From: Basidiobolus ranarum
Lineage: Eukaryota > Basidiobolomycota > Basidiobolomycetes > Basidiobolales
DNA length: 30,601 nucleotides
Direction: 5' to 3'
Assembly (NCBI GenBank): GCA_040143965.1
Contig: JASJQH010006973.1
Span: forward strand, 1-30,601
Each line of letters starts with the position of its first letter. The stretch's first letter is position 1. The notes beneath the pieces are model-generated. The model was not told the origin of the DNA and did no database searches. It saw nothing but the letters and a program-made list of their open reading frames with translations. Shown here in pieces: positions 1 to 11,601 of this stretch. The translations under genes and the position numbers were made by a program.

Positions 1-1019
1 ACTATATAGATGTTTAGACTATGTTAATTTTAACATGCCCCAGCCTTTAAGAATTCTGATTGAATGTAATATTTCATTATCCTCCTTGTTGAAAATTGTT
101 GGAAGTTATAATAGAAACACAGATAAGTGGATATGACCTATCAGCTTTGTGTATTAGGATATGAAAGGAACCCCACTGAAAGGAGCACTATCGAAAAACA
201 TAGAAGTCATCATTGCACAAGTTATTTGTTCTCTTGACAACACAGCAACCCTCCAATATTGAGAGGTCCATTATCCTAGATGTTATGCTAGTTCACTTTT
301 TTCTTGAATAATTCTTAAAATTAACTACCAACCCGCCTGTACACTAATCATTATATAGAAATCTGTATATGTATATTGCCTGTATTAGTATTTATATCTT
401 TATAACGGAGCAGCCCTGAGAATTTTACAGCTTCAAGATGGAAGAAAAGGTGTATTACCACATATCAGCAGGAGTTTAAGCACACAACCCTAATCGAAAT
501 GAATATTGGTATTGATCGAGCTAGTCCTAAGTTATGAGGATTAATCTCAATGTAATTGCATGCATTTCATATACCATTTTACACATATTTTTTGTTATAA
601 TTGAGTCCCAAGCCTCATTTCCCACTCGCCGGTAAAGAAATGATATTTTGTTTTCTTAGCAGTATACATCATGGTATTTATCACTAGCCATGAGTGGATT
701 TGGAGATATAAGTGGTAGAGGATTAAAATCATGGTGAATACCTTGCTAATTAACTATTCGCGAAGTATCTCTGCTTTATTTCATGTAAGTTTTGAGCCGG
801 TGACCGCCGGCATGATTTATTTTTATTAACAGGAAAGTGAAAGTTACATTACACTAGTACAAATACCTTAAACTATGTATATCAAGAAAGTGGTGAATTA
901 TACACGATCATGCATATGCGTGGACTAAGTGTTACATGTCAAAAAAGAATAGTTTTGGGTGATTTTGGATGGGTGATATCAAAGGGTTGTCTTTCATAAA
1001 CAACACCAAGTTAAACAAA
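1..1019. other. gene-free flank downstream of the P4-ATPase
   Basis: AT-rich sequence with stops in all frames and no open frame of 60 codons or more. It holds the 3' flank of the P4-ATPase, whose stop codon lies at 1020-1022. I see no RNA gene, repeat or recognisable element in it. Confidence 0.6.
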
Positions 1020-4000
1020 TCATTTGATTCCAGTCTCCAGTTGGAGAGGGTTGAGTTCTAGATAATCCTCATCTCCAAAGGAGGAATTTCTGGTAGAAGA
1101 TCCACTTTCCGAGAAGGGCCGCAATTTCATTAAGCCGGTTCTCTCTTCTGGTGGAGGCAACAGTACTCCTTCGCCGTACTTCTCCATTTCTCTAACAATG
1201 TCGATATCCTCATAAAACCATACTTGCTTTATGAACAGTATTACGTATCTTGGAAATATGGCGATCAAGACAGCGGCAAAGTAAGCACACCAAAAGCTCG
1301 CGGAACCATAAACGTATAGCCCAGATCCGTATGATTCAGCAGAGCTCAGAAACGAATAAGCGAATGCGTATATATGTACAGCTATGATACTACCAGCAAC
1401 GGACGCAAACATAATCCAATTCCATGAATAAGAGTTCATACCAACTGTAACAGTAGCAATGGTTATGACCGTAACCGAAACGCTTGTTGAGAAATCATAC
1501 AAGTCCGAATCTGCTCCAGACTGACTTATGTTGTTCAAAAATATGAAGTAAAAGGTATAAAAGCATACTAACGACTGATATATGGCCTCAAGTATGTATA
1601 CCCAAAAACGGCGCATCCCATAACGGCTTTGTCGAATACCCAACATGTATAGATTGGGAAAGCGCATCGCATTTTGGTATGAAACTGCTCGATCGCAAGT
1701 GCCAATGGCAATCACTGGCATTAACGTGAAGACAAGGTTGTATAGTTGAAGATACATGAAGTCGAAAAATGTATTCGCAGAAAAGCCGCAGAAGAATTGA
1801 TACCAGAGAATAACAAGTACAAATACCACATTCTTGTAGAAGAAGTTCAGAACCATTTCTGCAATACGTAAGTAAGACCAAAGCCCGTGTACGAGTAAGA
1901 GATTTTCCAAATACTTAAATTGAGAAAAGTTGTAATCAGCAGCCATGGCAGCCTGCAAGCCCTCCTCTCCGGCAATTGCTACTCCAACATCAGCTGCTTG
2001 AATCATGCTCACATCATTAGCGCCATCGCCAATCGCTAAGCAAACGGCCTTTCTGCCTTTCTTAACCATATGGACAATTTGAGCTTTTTGTAATGGGCTG
2101 ACACGACAGCATATTACAGAACGGCATAGTGGGGTGATTTCTAACAACTGTGTCCTGCACTCGGTGTCTTCCAACAGGTGCTTTAAAGCACTTCCCTCAA
2201 TTACCATTGCGTGAACCATATTCGAACGGTGTAAATTGAGTGATCTTCGAGGAAGAGGGAGCGACTCGAAATAAGACGTACCGCTAAGGTGGTCCTCTTT
2301 ATCTCCTCGAATACTAGCCACAACATCGTAAAATTCTTTTTTGGCGCTTTCTTTACTATCCCCTTTGATGGTCCATAACTGCATATCATTGGTTAACAGG
2401 TTACAAGCAAAACCGATATTAATTGCAGTTTGCATTTTGTCTCCAGTCAATACCCAGATTTTGATACCAGCCTGTCGCAAAGCCAGGATACACTCTGGTG
2501 CATTCTCTTGAAGCTTGTCCTCAATTGCGGTGGCACCTATCAAAATCAACTCAACTTCTATTTTCTCATAGCATTTTTCAACCTCACCATCACGATTATC
2601 TAGTGAAGTTGAAGCTTCTTGAAGCTGTTTAGCCCATTGCTGATAAAATTCTTCCGTCAAGGGGCGATAAGCAAGGCATAGAGTACGAAGGCCTAGATAA
2701 AGAAATTCATTAGCGCTACATCATTTTGTGTCAAATAGCCAGAAACGTCACTGACCGTCATTTGAGAACGAATCTATGTGTTGAGCAGTCGAGTTAACCA
2801 AATTGCTCTGTCCGTCAGCAAGTCTTTCAAAAATAATATTGTCGGCGCCTTTAGTTAACAAAACTAAATCATTCCATGGTGCCGGGCGGCGTACAATGAC
2901 AGACATCCTCTTACGGGTGCTGTTGAATTCCAATATGTGGAGTAACTCAAATTCCATTTCCTCACCGAGTATATCAATAGTCATCAAGTTCTTAGATCTA
3001 CCTAAAAATGAAAACCCGAGGTCTCTTGCGGCTGAAACCAGGGCACTTTCATCGGGTGATTCGGCACGATACGCGAAAAGAGGTTGGTTTGGTAGGACCT
3101 CATCAGGCTTTTCGATAACCACTGTGTGGCATACTGCTAATAGGCTAAAGAAATCCCGGATACTTTCCGCTTGTTCGCGCTCATCAGGAACAAGTATATG
3201 CTCTTCCTTAAGCTGTCTTAAATCTTTAAACACCTGTGGATCAATAAAAGCAAGCTTTTCCAAATCAAGGCAAGCATATTTGGAATCGTAAATATTCCTC
3301 ATTTCTGTTAGGAATTGTTGGAATATTTGATTGCGGTAAAAGGGTTCGTTTCTTGCAGACTCTGGAGCAGATCCTTGACGCTCTCGGGCTCCTTTGGCGG
3401 CATCAGTTTCTCTGCCAGTAGAGTCTCCATACATTTTTCCATTGATTGTACATTTACTAAACTCCATGATGTTCCGGGTCAAAGTGCCAGTTTTATCCGA
3501 AAAAACGTATTCGATTTGACCCAAATCATCCGACAAGTTCCACTAGATAGTTCAGAAAATTTAGAAGCAGCCTTACTCAACCATTTAAGACTCAATTACT
3601 AACCGACTTCGGAACACAGGTTGTCTGAGTAGCTTCATTGTACATGTTCTTATCATTAAAAATAAAATAAGCCTTGGAATAAAAGGGTAAATGTTAGATC
3701 CAGTATTACTAGGAACAGAAACCTCGTGGTGCTTACCTGCCAGGTCTTAACAAATTCTACACTCACATATAATGAGATCGGAATGATATTCTGAAAGATA
3801 ATTAAACTCGACCTAAAATAGAATGCCATGGATTAGTGTCAGCTCAAATGCCCTAATTTTCTTTTAGCATATTTACCAGAACGTTAGGAAGCCTAACAGA
3901 AATGGCGAGCTTGTACCGCCATCATCAAAGGAATTCTGATTTCCGGCTTGTATAAAGCCACTGGCAATGGCGCAAATCAAGCACAGCACCAATAGAATAG

Positions 4001-5247
4001 CGAAATTTACAATAACCTAATGATGAAAGTTTAACGAAGTTTCTTTGAAGATTCCGGGGAATATTTAGATGGTTCAATACCTGGCGGTTCATGGTTTTTT
4101 CGATTTTACTTCTTTTTGACGGCGTATTGCCGGAATTTAGCAATATCTTTGTATCGCCACCAGTAAATACAGCTACACCGATGACAAAGCTAGTGTTTCT
4201 GATAACATGGCCTCGAAGCAATGTGTTGCTAATGTTAATGGGCACCGAAGATGGCTTTTTTCTTGGGCTAAGATGTTGTGAACTCTTGTCGGAGTCATCA
4301 TTTTGATATATATGCATGGTGGCTTGATAAGCATAAAGATTAGATGTGGGCACATCAGAGTCTATGTAAAATTTGGCGTCGGCAAATTCAGCTGGCGTTT
4401 GTAGATGAAGTGTTTCATCTATCGCCAATCTTGTTTTCAGATTAGTCTCACCATCAAGTTCCTTCGTTTCGATAAAGCATTCTCCCTCTGGTTCGCCAGA
4501 AGAAAGAATCACCAGATCCACAGGGCAGGTTTCATTATTCCGAAGATACACGATATCCCCTACTCTTATATCTTGCCAGACTGCCTCTTGAAACTCTGCC
4601 ACGCTACAATTAGATTCCTGGAATACTACGGGATCATCTTTACCTTTAACTCGTGTCTCTTCATTGATGTACCCGAACAATTTATATTTATATAGCGGAG
4701 CCGTGAGAATATCGCTTGTTCGATTCCATATTCTCTGCCAAAAACTGGGTTGATGAAGGGGATGATTCGTGTTTATCCAATTCTTCAGGATCCGAGTCTT
4801 GGATCCATTGTATTTGAGATCCATTCTGTACCTCTTGTAATCTTCCACACCATCCTTGATAGCAGTGATAGTGATTACTGTAGTTAGAGGCATTATAGCA
4901 AAGAAAGGACTGCTGACCCCCACATAAGGTAAAAACTGTAGGATAGCCATAAACAAGAAGTACATATTCGCCACTCGGCGAAATTGTTCGAATAGATTTT
5001 TGGGCAAGAAGCTTAACAATGTGTATTTGGCGGTGCGTATACGATTAGTGGGGAATTCTTTCTTAGGGAAACCATGTCTATTCAGCGCTTTAGGCGGTAG
5101 TACGATATTTACATAAATCTGTATACTGCCCCCGCTTCGTCGATGGCGTGAGGGTGAACGTAACAATGATTTCTCTACTCTCTTCTTTTGAGCTTTCTCT
5201 CGTTGAGAAGGAAGAAATCTTCGCCCACCAAATTTGATTTTACCCAT
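1020..5247 (-). CDS. P4-type phospholipid flippase, Dnf1/Dnf2-like
   Basis: Predicted 1303-residue P4-ATPase that flips phospholipids from the outer to the inner leaflet of plasma or endosomal membranes. Six exons: 5247-4081, 4016-3877, 3812-3737, 3672-3604, 3542-2756, 2692-1020; introns of 64, 64, 64, 61 and 63 nt, all GT...AG and all needed to keep the conserved frame. A basic N-terminus (1-40) is followed by TM1/TM2 (about 95-131), the actuator DGET motif (265-268), TM4 with PISL (447-450), the phosphorylated Asp500 in DKTGT, the nucleotide-binding domain, LTGDK (828-832) and GDGAND (968-973), then C-terminal membrane segments. The stretch around KSWNLSDDLGQ and the Arg-rich loop after the phosphorylation site resemble Dnf1/Dnf2 more than Drs2 or Neo1. 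Such pumps normally need a Cdc50/Lem3 subunit, which is not in this window. All catalytic motifs are present. The start is the first ATG of the basic N-terminus. Subfamily assignment is inference. Confidence 0.95.
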
Positions 5248-5879
5248 CTGTTATAGTAACTGTCGGTTATAGCGTGGATGATCTCCGAGTGTATTGAGAG
5301 AGTGCGGAAATCGAAATGATATCGAAGTGTAAGTAATACAGGGTCTGAAATAGCAAAACGTGAAAGTAGCTACGGAAGTTCAAATGTGATGAAGTCAAGA
5401 CAAGGCCTTGGAGTGTACGCAGGGTGCGATAAGTAAGAAAGAGAATAAAGACAAATTTAACAACGCGCCATCAAAAGATGGGTTAATTACAAACACTGGT
5501 CCGTTCGATTCTAAAGGTCACTATGGTATCGATTACTGGCCACTTCTCTCCACTATTTATATAAATTTGACGATCGATGGAGGTGCTGAGCGTCAACTAC
5601 TCTAATGATTTCCTTTTTTAGTGAACTCTCAGTGATTCTGGGAGAAATTGGATATAGCCAACATAACTATTTGATGAGGTCTATGTAGACTTGGCATTAT
5701 CTTGATTTAGGATTATCAGTAACCTTACTGATATTCTTTAGAAAGGGGGCTGGTAAACAATAGGATGTATAAAAAACTCACTGAGTTGCACAGATACTTA
5801 TTCATGAATCACGCTTCCCCGAGGTTCTTTTGGTATCGTCCATAATCAAATGGCTATAAAGGCCTTATGAAGCTGGGAT

Positions 5880-6150
5880 AAACCAGACCTGTTCCTGGCT
5901 TTGCTCTGCTTCGAGCATTTACATCACTTTCCTGAGCAGCTCGGGTTCCACCAACTGCTTTACATTGTGAGTGTATCAGGTAGGACAGATTCAATTCCTC
6001 ACTTTCCAGCCCCGTTACTCAGCCTCCAAGCTTTGACAAGAAATCTAAAACCTGTCTTGAATACGAAATATCAACACCATGCCAAGACCACAAACTTCGC
6101 CAAGAACCTGCAAGTCAATTTAATTACGATTTACCACTCTCTTGTAAGGT
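5880..6150. other. GC-richer patch open in two forward frames
   Basis: Visibly richer in G and C than the flanking AT-rich spacer. Two overlapping forward frames stay open: one at 5901-6152 (83 codons) and another from about 5982 to 6220 without an ATG, ending in a possible GT donor near 6148. A GTGAGT donor-like site lies near 5968. No product is recognised. It could be a lost or small spliced gene, an old repeat fragment, or chance. Confidence 0.2.
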
Positions 6151-9100
6151 AAAATCTTTGTTTACTAGGAACTCATTTTGGCTCATCATGGCAAATAATC
6201 GTAGAGCTTCATATGGGATCATTGTATGATCGGGATATGCTCAGTATAAAATGGGTTACTTGTACCGCCAGACCAAGGAAGTTGTCTGGGCCAAATATAG
6301 TGTTTAAATTGCCAAGTAAAATATCTAATATCATTTCCACGTAGACTAAACCAAGAAATTAGGTTAAAGGAGGCATTGACTCAGATCGATATAAACGTTG
6401 GGAGAATGGCCTTGTATTGCTATTAGAAATTAGAATTCTTAGTGATCACAATCTGATTTTTATATTTACTTAACCCAGACATATAATTCTATACCTATTC
6501 ACATTTTTCCTTCAATTAGCGAAGGTAGGGAGAACCAACCTGGTTTATTAATAAGAGAGCGATAGGGGTAGGGCGCGCAAATAAGCCAATAGATGCGACT
6601 CACCATAACGAACTTAGAATGGGTTGTCCGTTACCTTATCCATTTGAAATGGAGACAATTCTCCAACATCTATGGTGCTACATTCTTATTTAAGAAATGC
6701 CTCCACCTCTGTAAGTGTATTGTTCAGTAGATGTCGGTCTTCTTTTGGGTATTCCATTCAGAATGAATATGCTTTAGACATCAAAGTGGCCATCTTTCTA
6801 TATATGACGATGAATCAAAATGCTATAATAAATTTAGCATTGTATGCACTGTTCTTAGAGAGTAATAATGCGATGTTTATGGTTAAGATCGACCGGCTTA
6901 GGCTTGGGTAATTGGTATAAAGAAAACCACCTGCTACCAGGCCATTTGGCTGATAGTGTTTCGTTCGCCAAGAAATATCTGAGTATGCTACGTTACACGG
7001 GAAGAATAATGAAAACTTTCGATATCTAATCTCCAAGATTGGCCAGATGATTTACCATCGTCATCAAATGGCAATTGATATAGCACATCATTGACACAAG
7101 GCTTTATATCTACATACGAAGGTGCTGAAACATGCTTTTTGTATCACCAGTACACTTGAAAGAATACATTTAGTTATTTACTGTGGAAAATGATACTATC
7201 AGTTCCAGTTCAGGTGAATTTTTCAATATTCGCCCACAAGTTACGGCCATGTTATTTGATTAATACCCTTAAGATAGGGATTATTCATAACCTGTTTCTC
7301 TAGTAAACAATCACATACCAAGTTATTTTACACATGAACTTTATTAGGTTTCTGATTCAGTTGGCTGCATATTATACTTTCACTGATAATCTACATAAAT
7401 ATTGAACACTTGTTAGTTTGCAGAATAGCTACCTTCACGTAATACCAGTAAAGTTTGAACAATTCATCAATGAACGAAATTAAAACGCTCTTTGTTCGAC
7501 CGGTATACAAACTCATAATTAAACTTCAGGTTGCGAAGTCTGTTACTACTCTGACAAACCAGCAGAGTACTTTTAGATTTGAGTCGAATGCGCTTGAAGG
7601 TGGTACCTCTTGCTTACTATAGCTCTCTTTATCCTATCAACGTTGAATAGAATTCTATTGTAGCTATGTGCTACATCAAATCCGCAATAGTATGTGTACG
7701 TCGATCTCATTCTATTTTATCCATCTATACAAGTGATTCTTAGGTAGAGGAATATAAACAATGTTGTCCGTTTCAAATATATTTGTTAGGAGAACTGTGC
7801 TCAACTGGCACTATTTGTAGAAGGATGGGTTAATAGGCCCACTTCCTTAAATTAACCTTAATGACCCTCTTTCTAAGATATTGATATGTGTAATCTTTAT
7901 AGGAGTAAATACCTTCTTTGCAGTTGAAAGATAATCCATACGTGAAGAGATATTCACCATATACTGATCAACGGTGAACAAGTGAAGGAGAAAGTATCAC
8001 AACGAATATTTCTATGTATACCTTTTGCAATTGATTGTTCAAATTCATACCGTTTCTTGCCTGGGGATTTGCACCATGGTATGTATTACTGCCAAACTTA
8101 ATCCTTTGACGCCGCATTGTTATTCTTTAGTTGATAATATAGAAACTCTAAATGGATAAGTGATAATGATGTCACTACAAAATAATACGCGTTGATGCTA
8201 ATCAATAGCAAGCTGATGCCTACTATTAGTTTCACACTACAGAGGGATGGAGTGCCAAGCAGTGGGAAGATCAGTACTCTTATATTGTTAAGATTGATGT
8301 AACAATACCATTAGAGGGGGTGAGAAAATATTGAGGGGTGTTTACCTTAACCGCGTTTTCATACTAGAATTATTCCTTACCTCATCTGAATCCGAGGTGA
8401 ATTCCATGGGGTTTATTTAAATCTCTCATCCCTCTTTGATAATCTTTTCGACCTATTATTTGCAAGTATTTAGATTATGACCCTAAGAATGCTTAATCGA
8501 TACAAGGTACATGGAAAGATGTTTGATGTAAAGTTTTGTAACATTCATTATTGGTTGTCATTGGTTCGAATGATGAAGCTTGCTTAGCCTGACGCCTCTA
8601 AATTTGTTGTCATCATAGATCTCGTGGGTGAGTATTTGTTACTATTGGAGAAATTATTACGTTCAGCCCTTTTACTATTTGTAAATCTGACTCGTTTACC
8701 ATGCATTCAAACTTAATTTAGCACACTTCTTTATCGTGCAGCCTTTGTTCGATCAAAAGTCAATCTACCACATGTAAAGAACTGGCTTGAGTAAGGGAGA
8801 ATTAATAAACCGCTGTTTGTTGCTTAATATGTTGATACTAGTTACTTTCGGTATACTCTCATTTAGCTATCATTATTTTTATTGTGAAAGAATACTGTTC
8901 ATACCTTCGATTGGTATCGAATATCGGAGTAAATGAACCAACGTATTTTAGCAGATTTTATTTGAATATTTGTTAATACCCGAACTTCTTTGACGGTAGG
9001 TGAAGAACTTATTTTTCGTTTCGCCATTTCATTAGAGCTCATGGTTTTTGAGTGATAGCGGTTACTGATGTTTCATTTGGTAATATGTGTTAATGTTATG

Positions 9101-9471
9101 TCATATCTGAGATACCCTAAATAGAAAATGCCCCTCTCTATCCCTCCAAATAAATCCTTGATATAATGCAGCGACGATAAAATTAGATTAAGCTGCTGCC
9201 TCCTGATTCACATCCCTTCAAAGAGGCACCTAAAGTTGCAGGGAGCTTATGAGTACTAGTCAGACCCATGCGAGTGTCAGTAAAAACAAGTATTAACTGC
9301 ATTTATTGAAGTTCAAATTTCACCATTTGGAGAGTAAATATCTTCCAATGCTACAAGGTTTTTTATGCCATTATTGCTTATTTAGCGTATATAACTTTTA
9401 GCTTAAGCCCACTTGTTCACAGCTTATTTCCACGGCTTAAACGCAAAAGACATATATATATACCTATACTA

Positions 9472-9487
9472 TTTCTGCTAGCAGAAA
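9472..9487. repeat. 16-bp perfect palindrome
   Basis: TTTCTGCTAGCAGAAA reads the same on both strands. It lies about 320 bp upstream of the monooxygenase start. It could be a binding site for a dimeric regulator or chance; no second copy was noticed. Confidence 0.4.
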
Positions 9488-9741
9488 CATGAACTCGACA
9501 ATTGTTTCATTTGAATCACCCTAGCATACGGAGCAATCATATAGCAAAATGATTTGACGCCTCACGAAATTTCTCAGGGACGATGTGAACGATGGTTGTC
9601 AGATATACGATATCAAAAATACTTTTCATTCCGGGCTATTCATACAATGGTTTGGCTTTCATTTACTCATACATGAATATGCAAAGCAAGCACAAGGTTC
9701 ACTTGGATTAATAATAGGAGAATGATTCTACTGAAAGTGCT

Positions 9742-9747
9742 TATAAG
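9742..9747 (+). promoter_or_regulatory. TATA-like box of the monooxygenase gene
   Basis: TATAAG about 60 bp upstream of the ATG at 9805. If transcription starts some 30 bp downstream, the 5' leader would be about 30 nt. The placement fits a TATA-driven fungal promoter, but it rests on one motif. Confidence 0.35.
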
Positions 9748-9804
9748 TACTTCCTCGTTGACAATCAAAATAGTATACTATATCTGCTACTTTGAACTGC
9801 AAGT

Positions 9805-10651
9805 ATGTTCTCGAATATCTTTGGGCTAGTTTTATTATTGTTGGCTCTAGTTCATATTACTTCTGGGCATATGGAAATGGTTGAACCTCCGCCCAGAAGA
9901 TCATCCCACAATCCTTACTTTCAGAAGAAAGGCGATGTGGATGATGATATCATGTCCCCTCTTAGTGACAAGGTAAAAATTGCTTCGTCTAACTTACAAT
10001 ACGAATAAACGTACTAATCATGGGTGTCGCTTTTAGAGGCCATTTCCTTGTCAAGGTGCATCCAAGGGGCCCAGTGTAAATACCTATTCTGCAGGCTCAA
10101 GTGTCAAGATCAAGATCGCCGGAGGTACTCCACACCAAGGTGGTACCTGTCAATTCGTGATTTCGTACGATAGCAAAAACTGGGTGGTTCTAAAAACAGT
10201 TCTTCGTGATTGTTTGAACTCGGGTTTGAACTTTGATGTGCCACTTCCGGCCAATGCTCCTTCTGGAGAAGCTGTGCTAGCTTGGACTTGGATAAGCAAG
10301 GAGGGGAACCGAGATTTTTACATGAATTGTGCTGATGTAACCATCAAAGGTAAATTGGGTGGATCGATCACTGGGCCAAAGTTGGCGATCGCACAATTAC
10401 CAAGTTACCCAAAAATTCCAGAATACCCAGAAAAAGGATGGGATGATGTTTCAATTTTTGAGAAACGCCCCATGATAACCATTAACAGTAACGGATCTAT
10501 CTCGAAGAATGGAAAGAGTGATATACAAGTCGACTTGGATGTCGGAAATAATCCCAAGAAAAACAAAGAAAAAGGTAAAGGTAAAGGTAACGATAAAGGA
10601 AAAGACAAAGACAAAGGCAAAGGCAAAGATAAGAATTGGAGAAACACCTGA
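9805..10651 (+). CDS. secreted AA11-like lytic polysaccharide monooxygenase
   Basis: Predicted 260-residue copper monooxygenase that would cut chitin oxidatively outside the cell. Exon 1 is 9805-9972 and exon 2 is 10037-10651; the 64-nt intron has a GTAAAA donor, a TACTAAT branch site and a TTTTAG acceptor. Residues 1-21 form a hydrophobic signal peptide whose cleavage would expose His22 as the N-terminal His of the copper brace. The second brace His is His89 in TPHQGGTCQF, and the buried aromatic is likely Tyr151 in NRDFYMNCADV. Four cysteines (61, 95, 115, 154) could form two disulfides. The catalytic core ends near residue 165. A linker follows, then a Lys/Gly/Asp-rich repeat tail from about residue 230 to the end. 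Family AA11 is my best match; a related unclassified fungal family is possible. A GH46 chitosanase follows on the same strand. Confidence 0.88.
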
Positions 10652-11601
10652 TACAAAAACAATCAAATAACCTTTTATTCCTTTTTGTTGGCACTTTACA
10701 CTGCATCTCTTGAAGGAGTATGACTAGTGGATAGCGAATTTTTTTATCATGATCACTTCATTGCTTTTTGTAATGACTGAAGCGGGCTTCTTTAACCTAT
10801 GTATTCAATTCCTTTGGCTTTTATAGTGGATTCTTTCATTGTGCTTGAATTTTGAGCAATAAATTGATTTAAATCAAATTGACTAGCTTGTAGAGATCGT
10901 TTGATCGGCAAGTTTTGTAATGATTTTATACTTGACCCACGTAACAGAGCAGGATGTTCGTGTCTCAACACTCGAGAATTCGTGATTACATAATTGGAGA
11001 AATTACAACTTGAAAACGGATATGCACGATCAACAATACATCAAAGTACATGAAACTCTCTGTAATACCTCACATCCACTGTTGAAGCATAGCATTCCGA
11101 AACGTAAATCCGACAGCGTAATTGATTCTTGAAGATGCAAACTAGTGCCTTTACGCAGATCTAGATGCCTTTTGAAATGACAATTCTCTGGCATTGGTTT
11201 GAGTTGATAATATTAAAGTAACGAGATTACTACTCAGACTTGATTAGTCTCATCTCTAAATGAAACGGAATTGATCGGCAAGTGTGTTGATATTTCTAAT
11301 GGCAAGCATCTCTGATTAGTTAGGTTTCTAAATAATCTGGAGATGAAGAACTAAAACATGGTGGTTTAAGAATTGTGAGGCAGGATTCATCTAAAAGGAA
11401 ACAAATAGATGCTACCAAACGAAACAAAGGCAGCAACTAGAACTTCCATAAATTCAACGTTGCTAGTTGTCAACCCTTCTTAAGTACCTAACATTGTATC
11501 TTCTATTCAGATACAATTTCCATCACCATTTTATTCTTTCTGTCATTGTGTTGGCTAGTTAATGATTTTGTGAGTTCTCTTATTATCTAAAAGTAGAAAC
11601 T
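10652..11601. other. spacer between monooxygenase and chitosanase
   Basis: About 950 bp holding the 3' end of the monooxygenase gene (an AATAAA at 10858-10863 may serve polyadenylation) and the chitosanase promoter. TTGATCGGCAAGT occurs twice, at 10901-10913 and 11271-11283, and a 14-bp palindrome TTGATTTAAATCAA lies near 10864. No gene is seen. Confidence 0.45.

Larger units (their letters stand above)
5248..9804. other. long gene-poor interval between divergent genes
   Basis: About 4.5 kb between the 5' ends of the P4-ATPase (-) and the monooxygenase (+). It must hold both promoters. From about 7040 to 9800 there is no open frame of 60 codons on either strand. Short frames at 5408-5605, 6672-6911 and 6815-7036 have no recognisable domain and look like chance. 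I saw no tRNA, rRNA or transposase signature. The only internal structure noted is a more GC-rich patch near 5880-6150 and a 16-bp palindrome at 9472. Confidence 0.5.

Noticed and set aside
2803-3602. Forward frames opposite the P4-ATPase
   Set aside because: They overlap conserved minus-strand P4-ATPase exons and give no recognisable protein.
5408-5605. 65-codon frame upstream of the P4-ATPase
   Set aside because: It is short, has no domain, and lies where the P4-ATPase promoter and leader are expected.
6672-7036. Overlapping short frames on both strands
   Set aside because: Both are under 80 codons with no domain and no splice context; probably chance.
8556-8580. tRNA-like B box GGTTCGAAT
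   Set aside because: No A box or acceptor and T stems could be found around it. The same applies to GGTTCGATC near 15799 and GATTCAAATCC on the minus strand near 24740.
10405-10706. Three minus-strand frames opposite the monooxygenase tail
   Set aside because: They arise from the purine-rich Lys/Gly repeat read in reverse.
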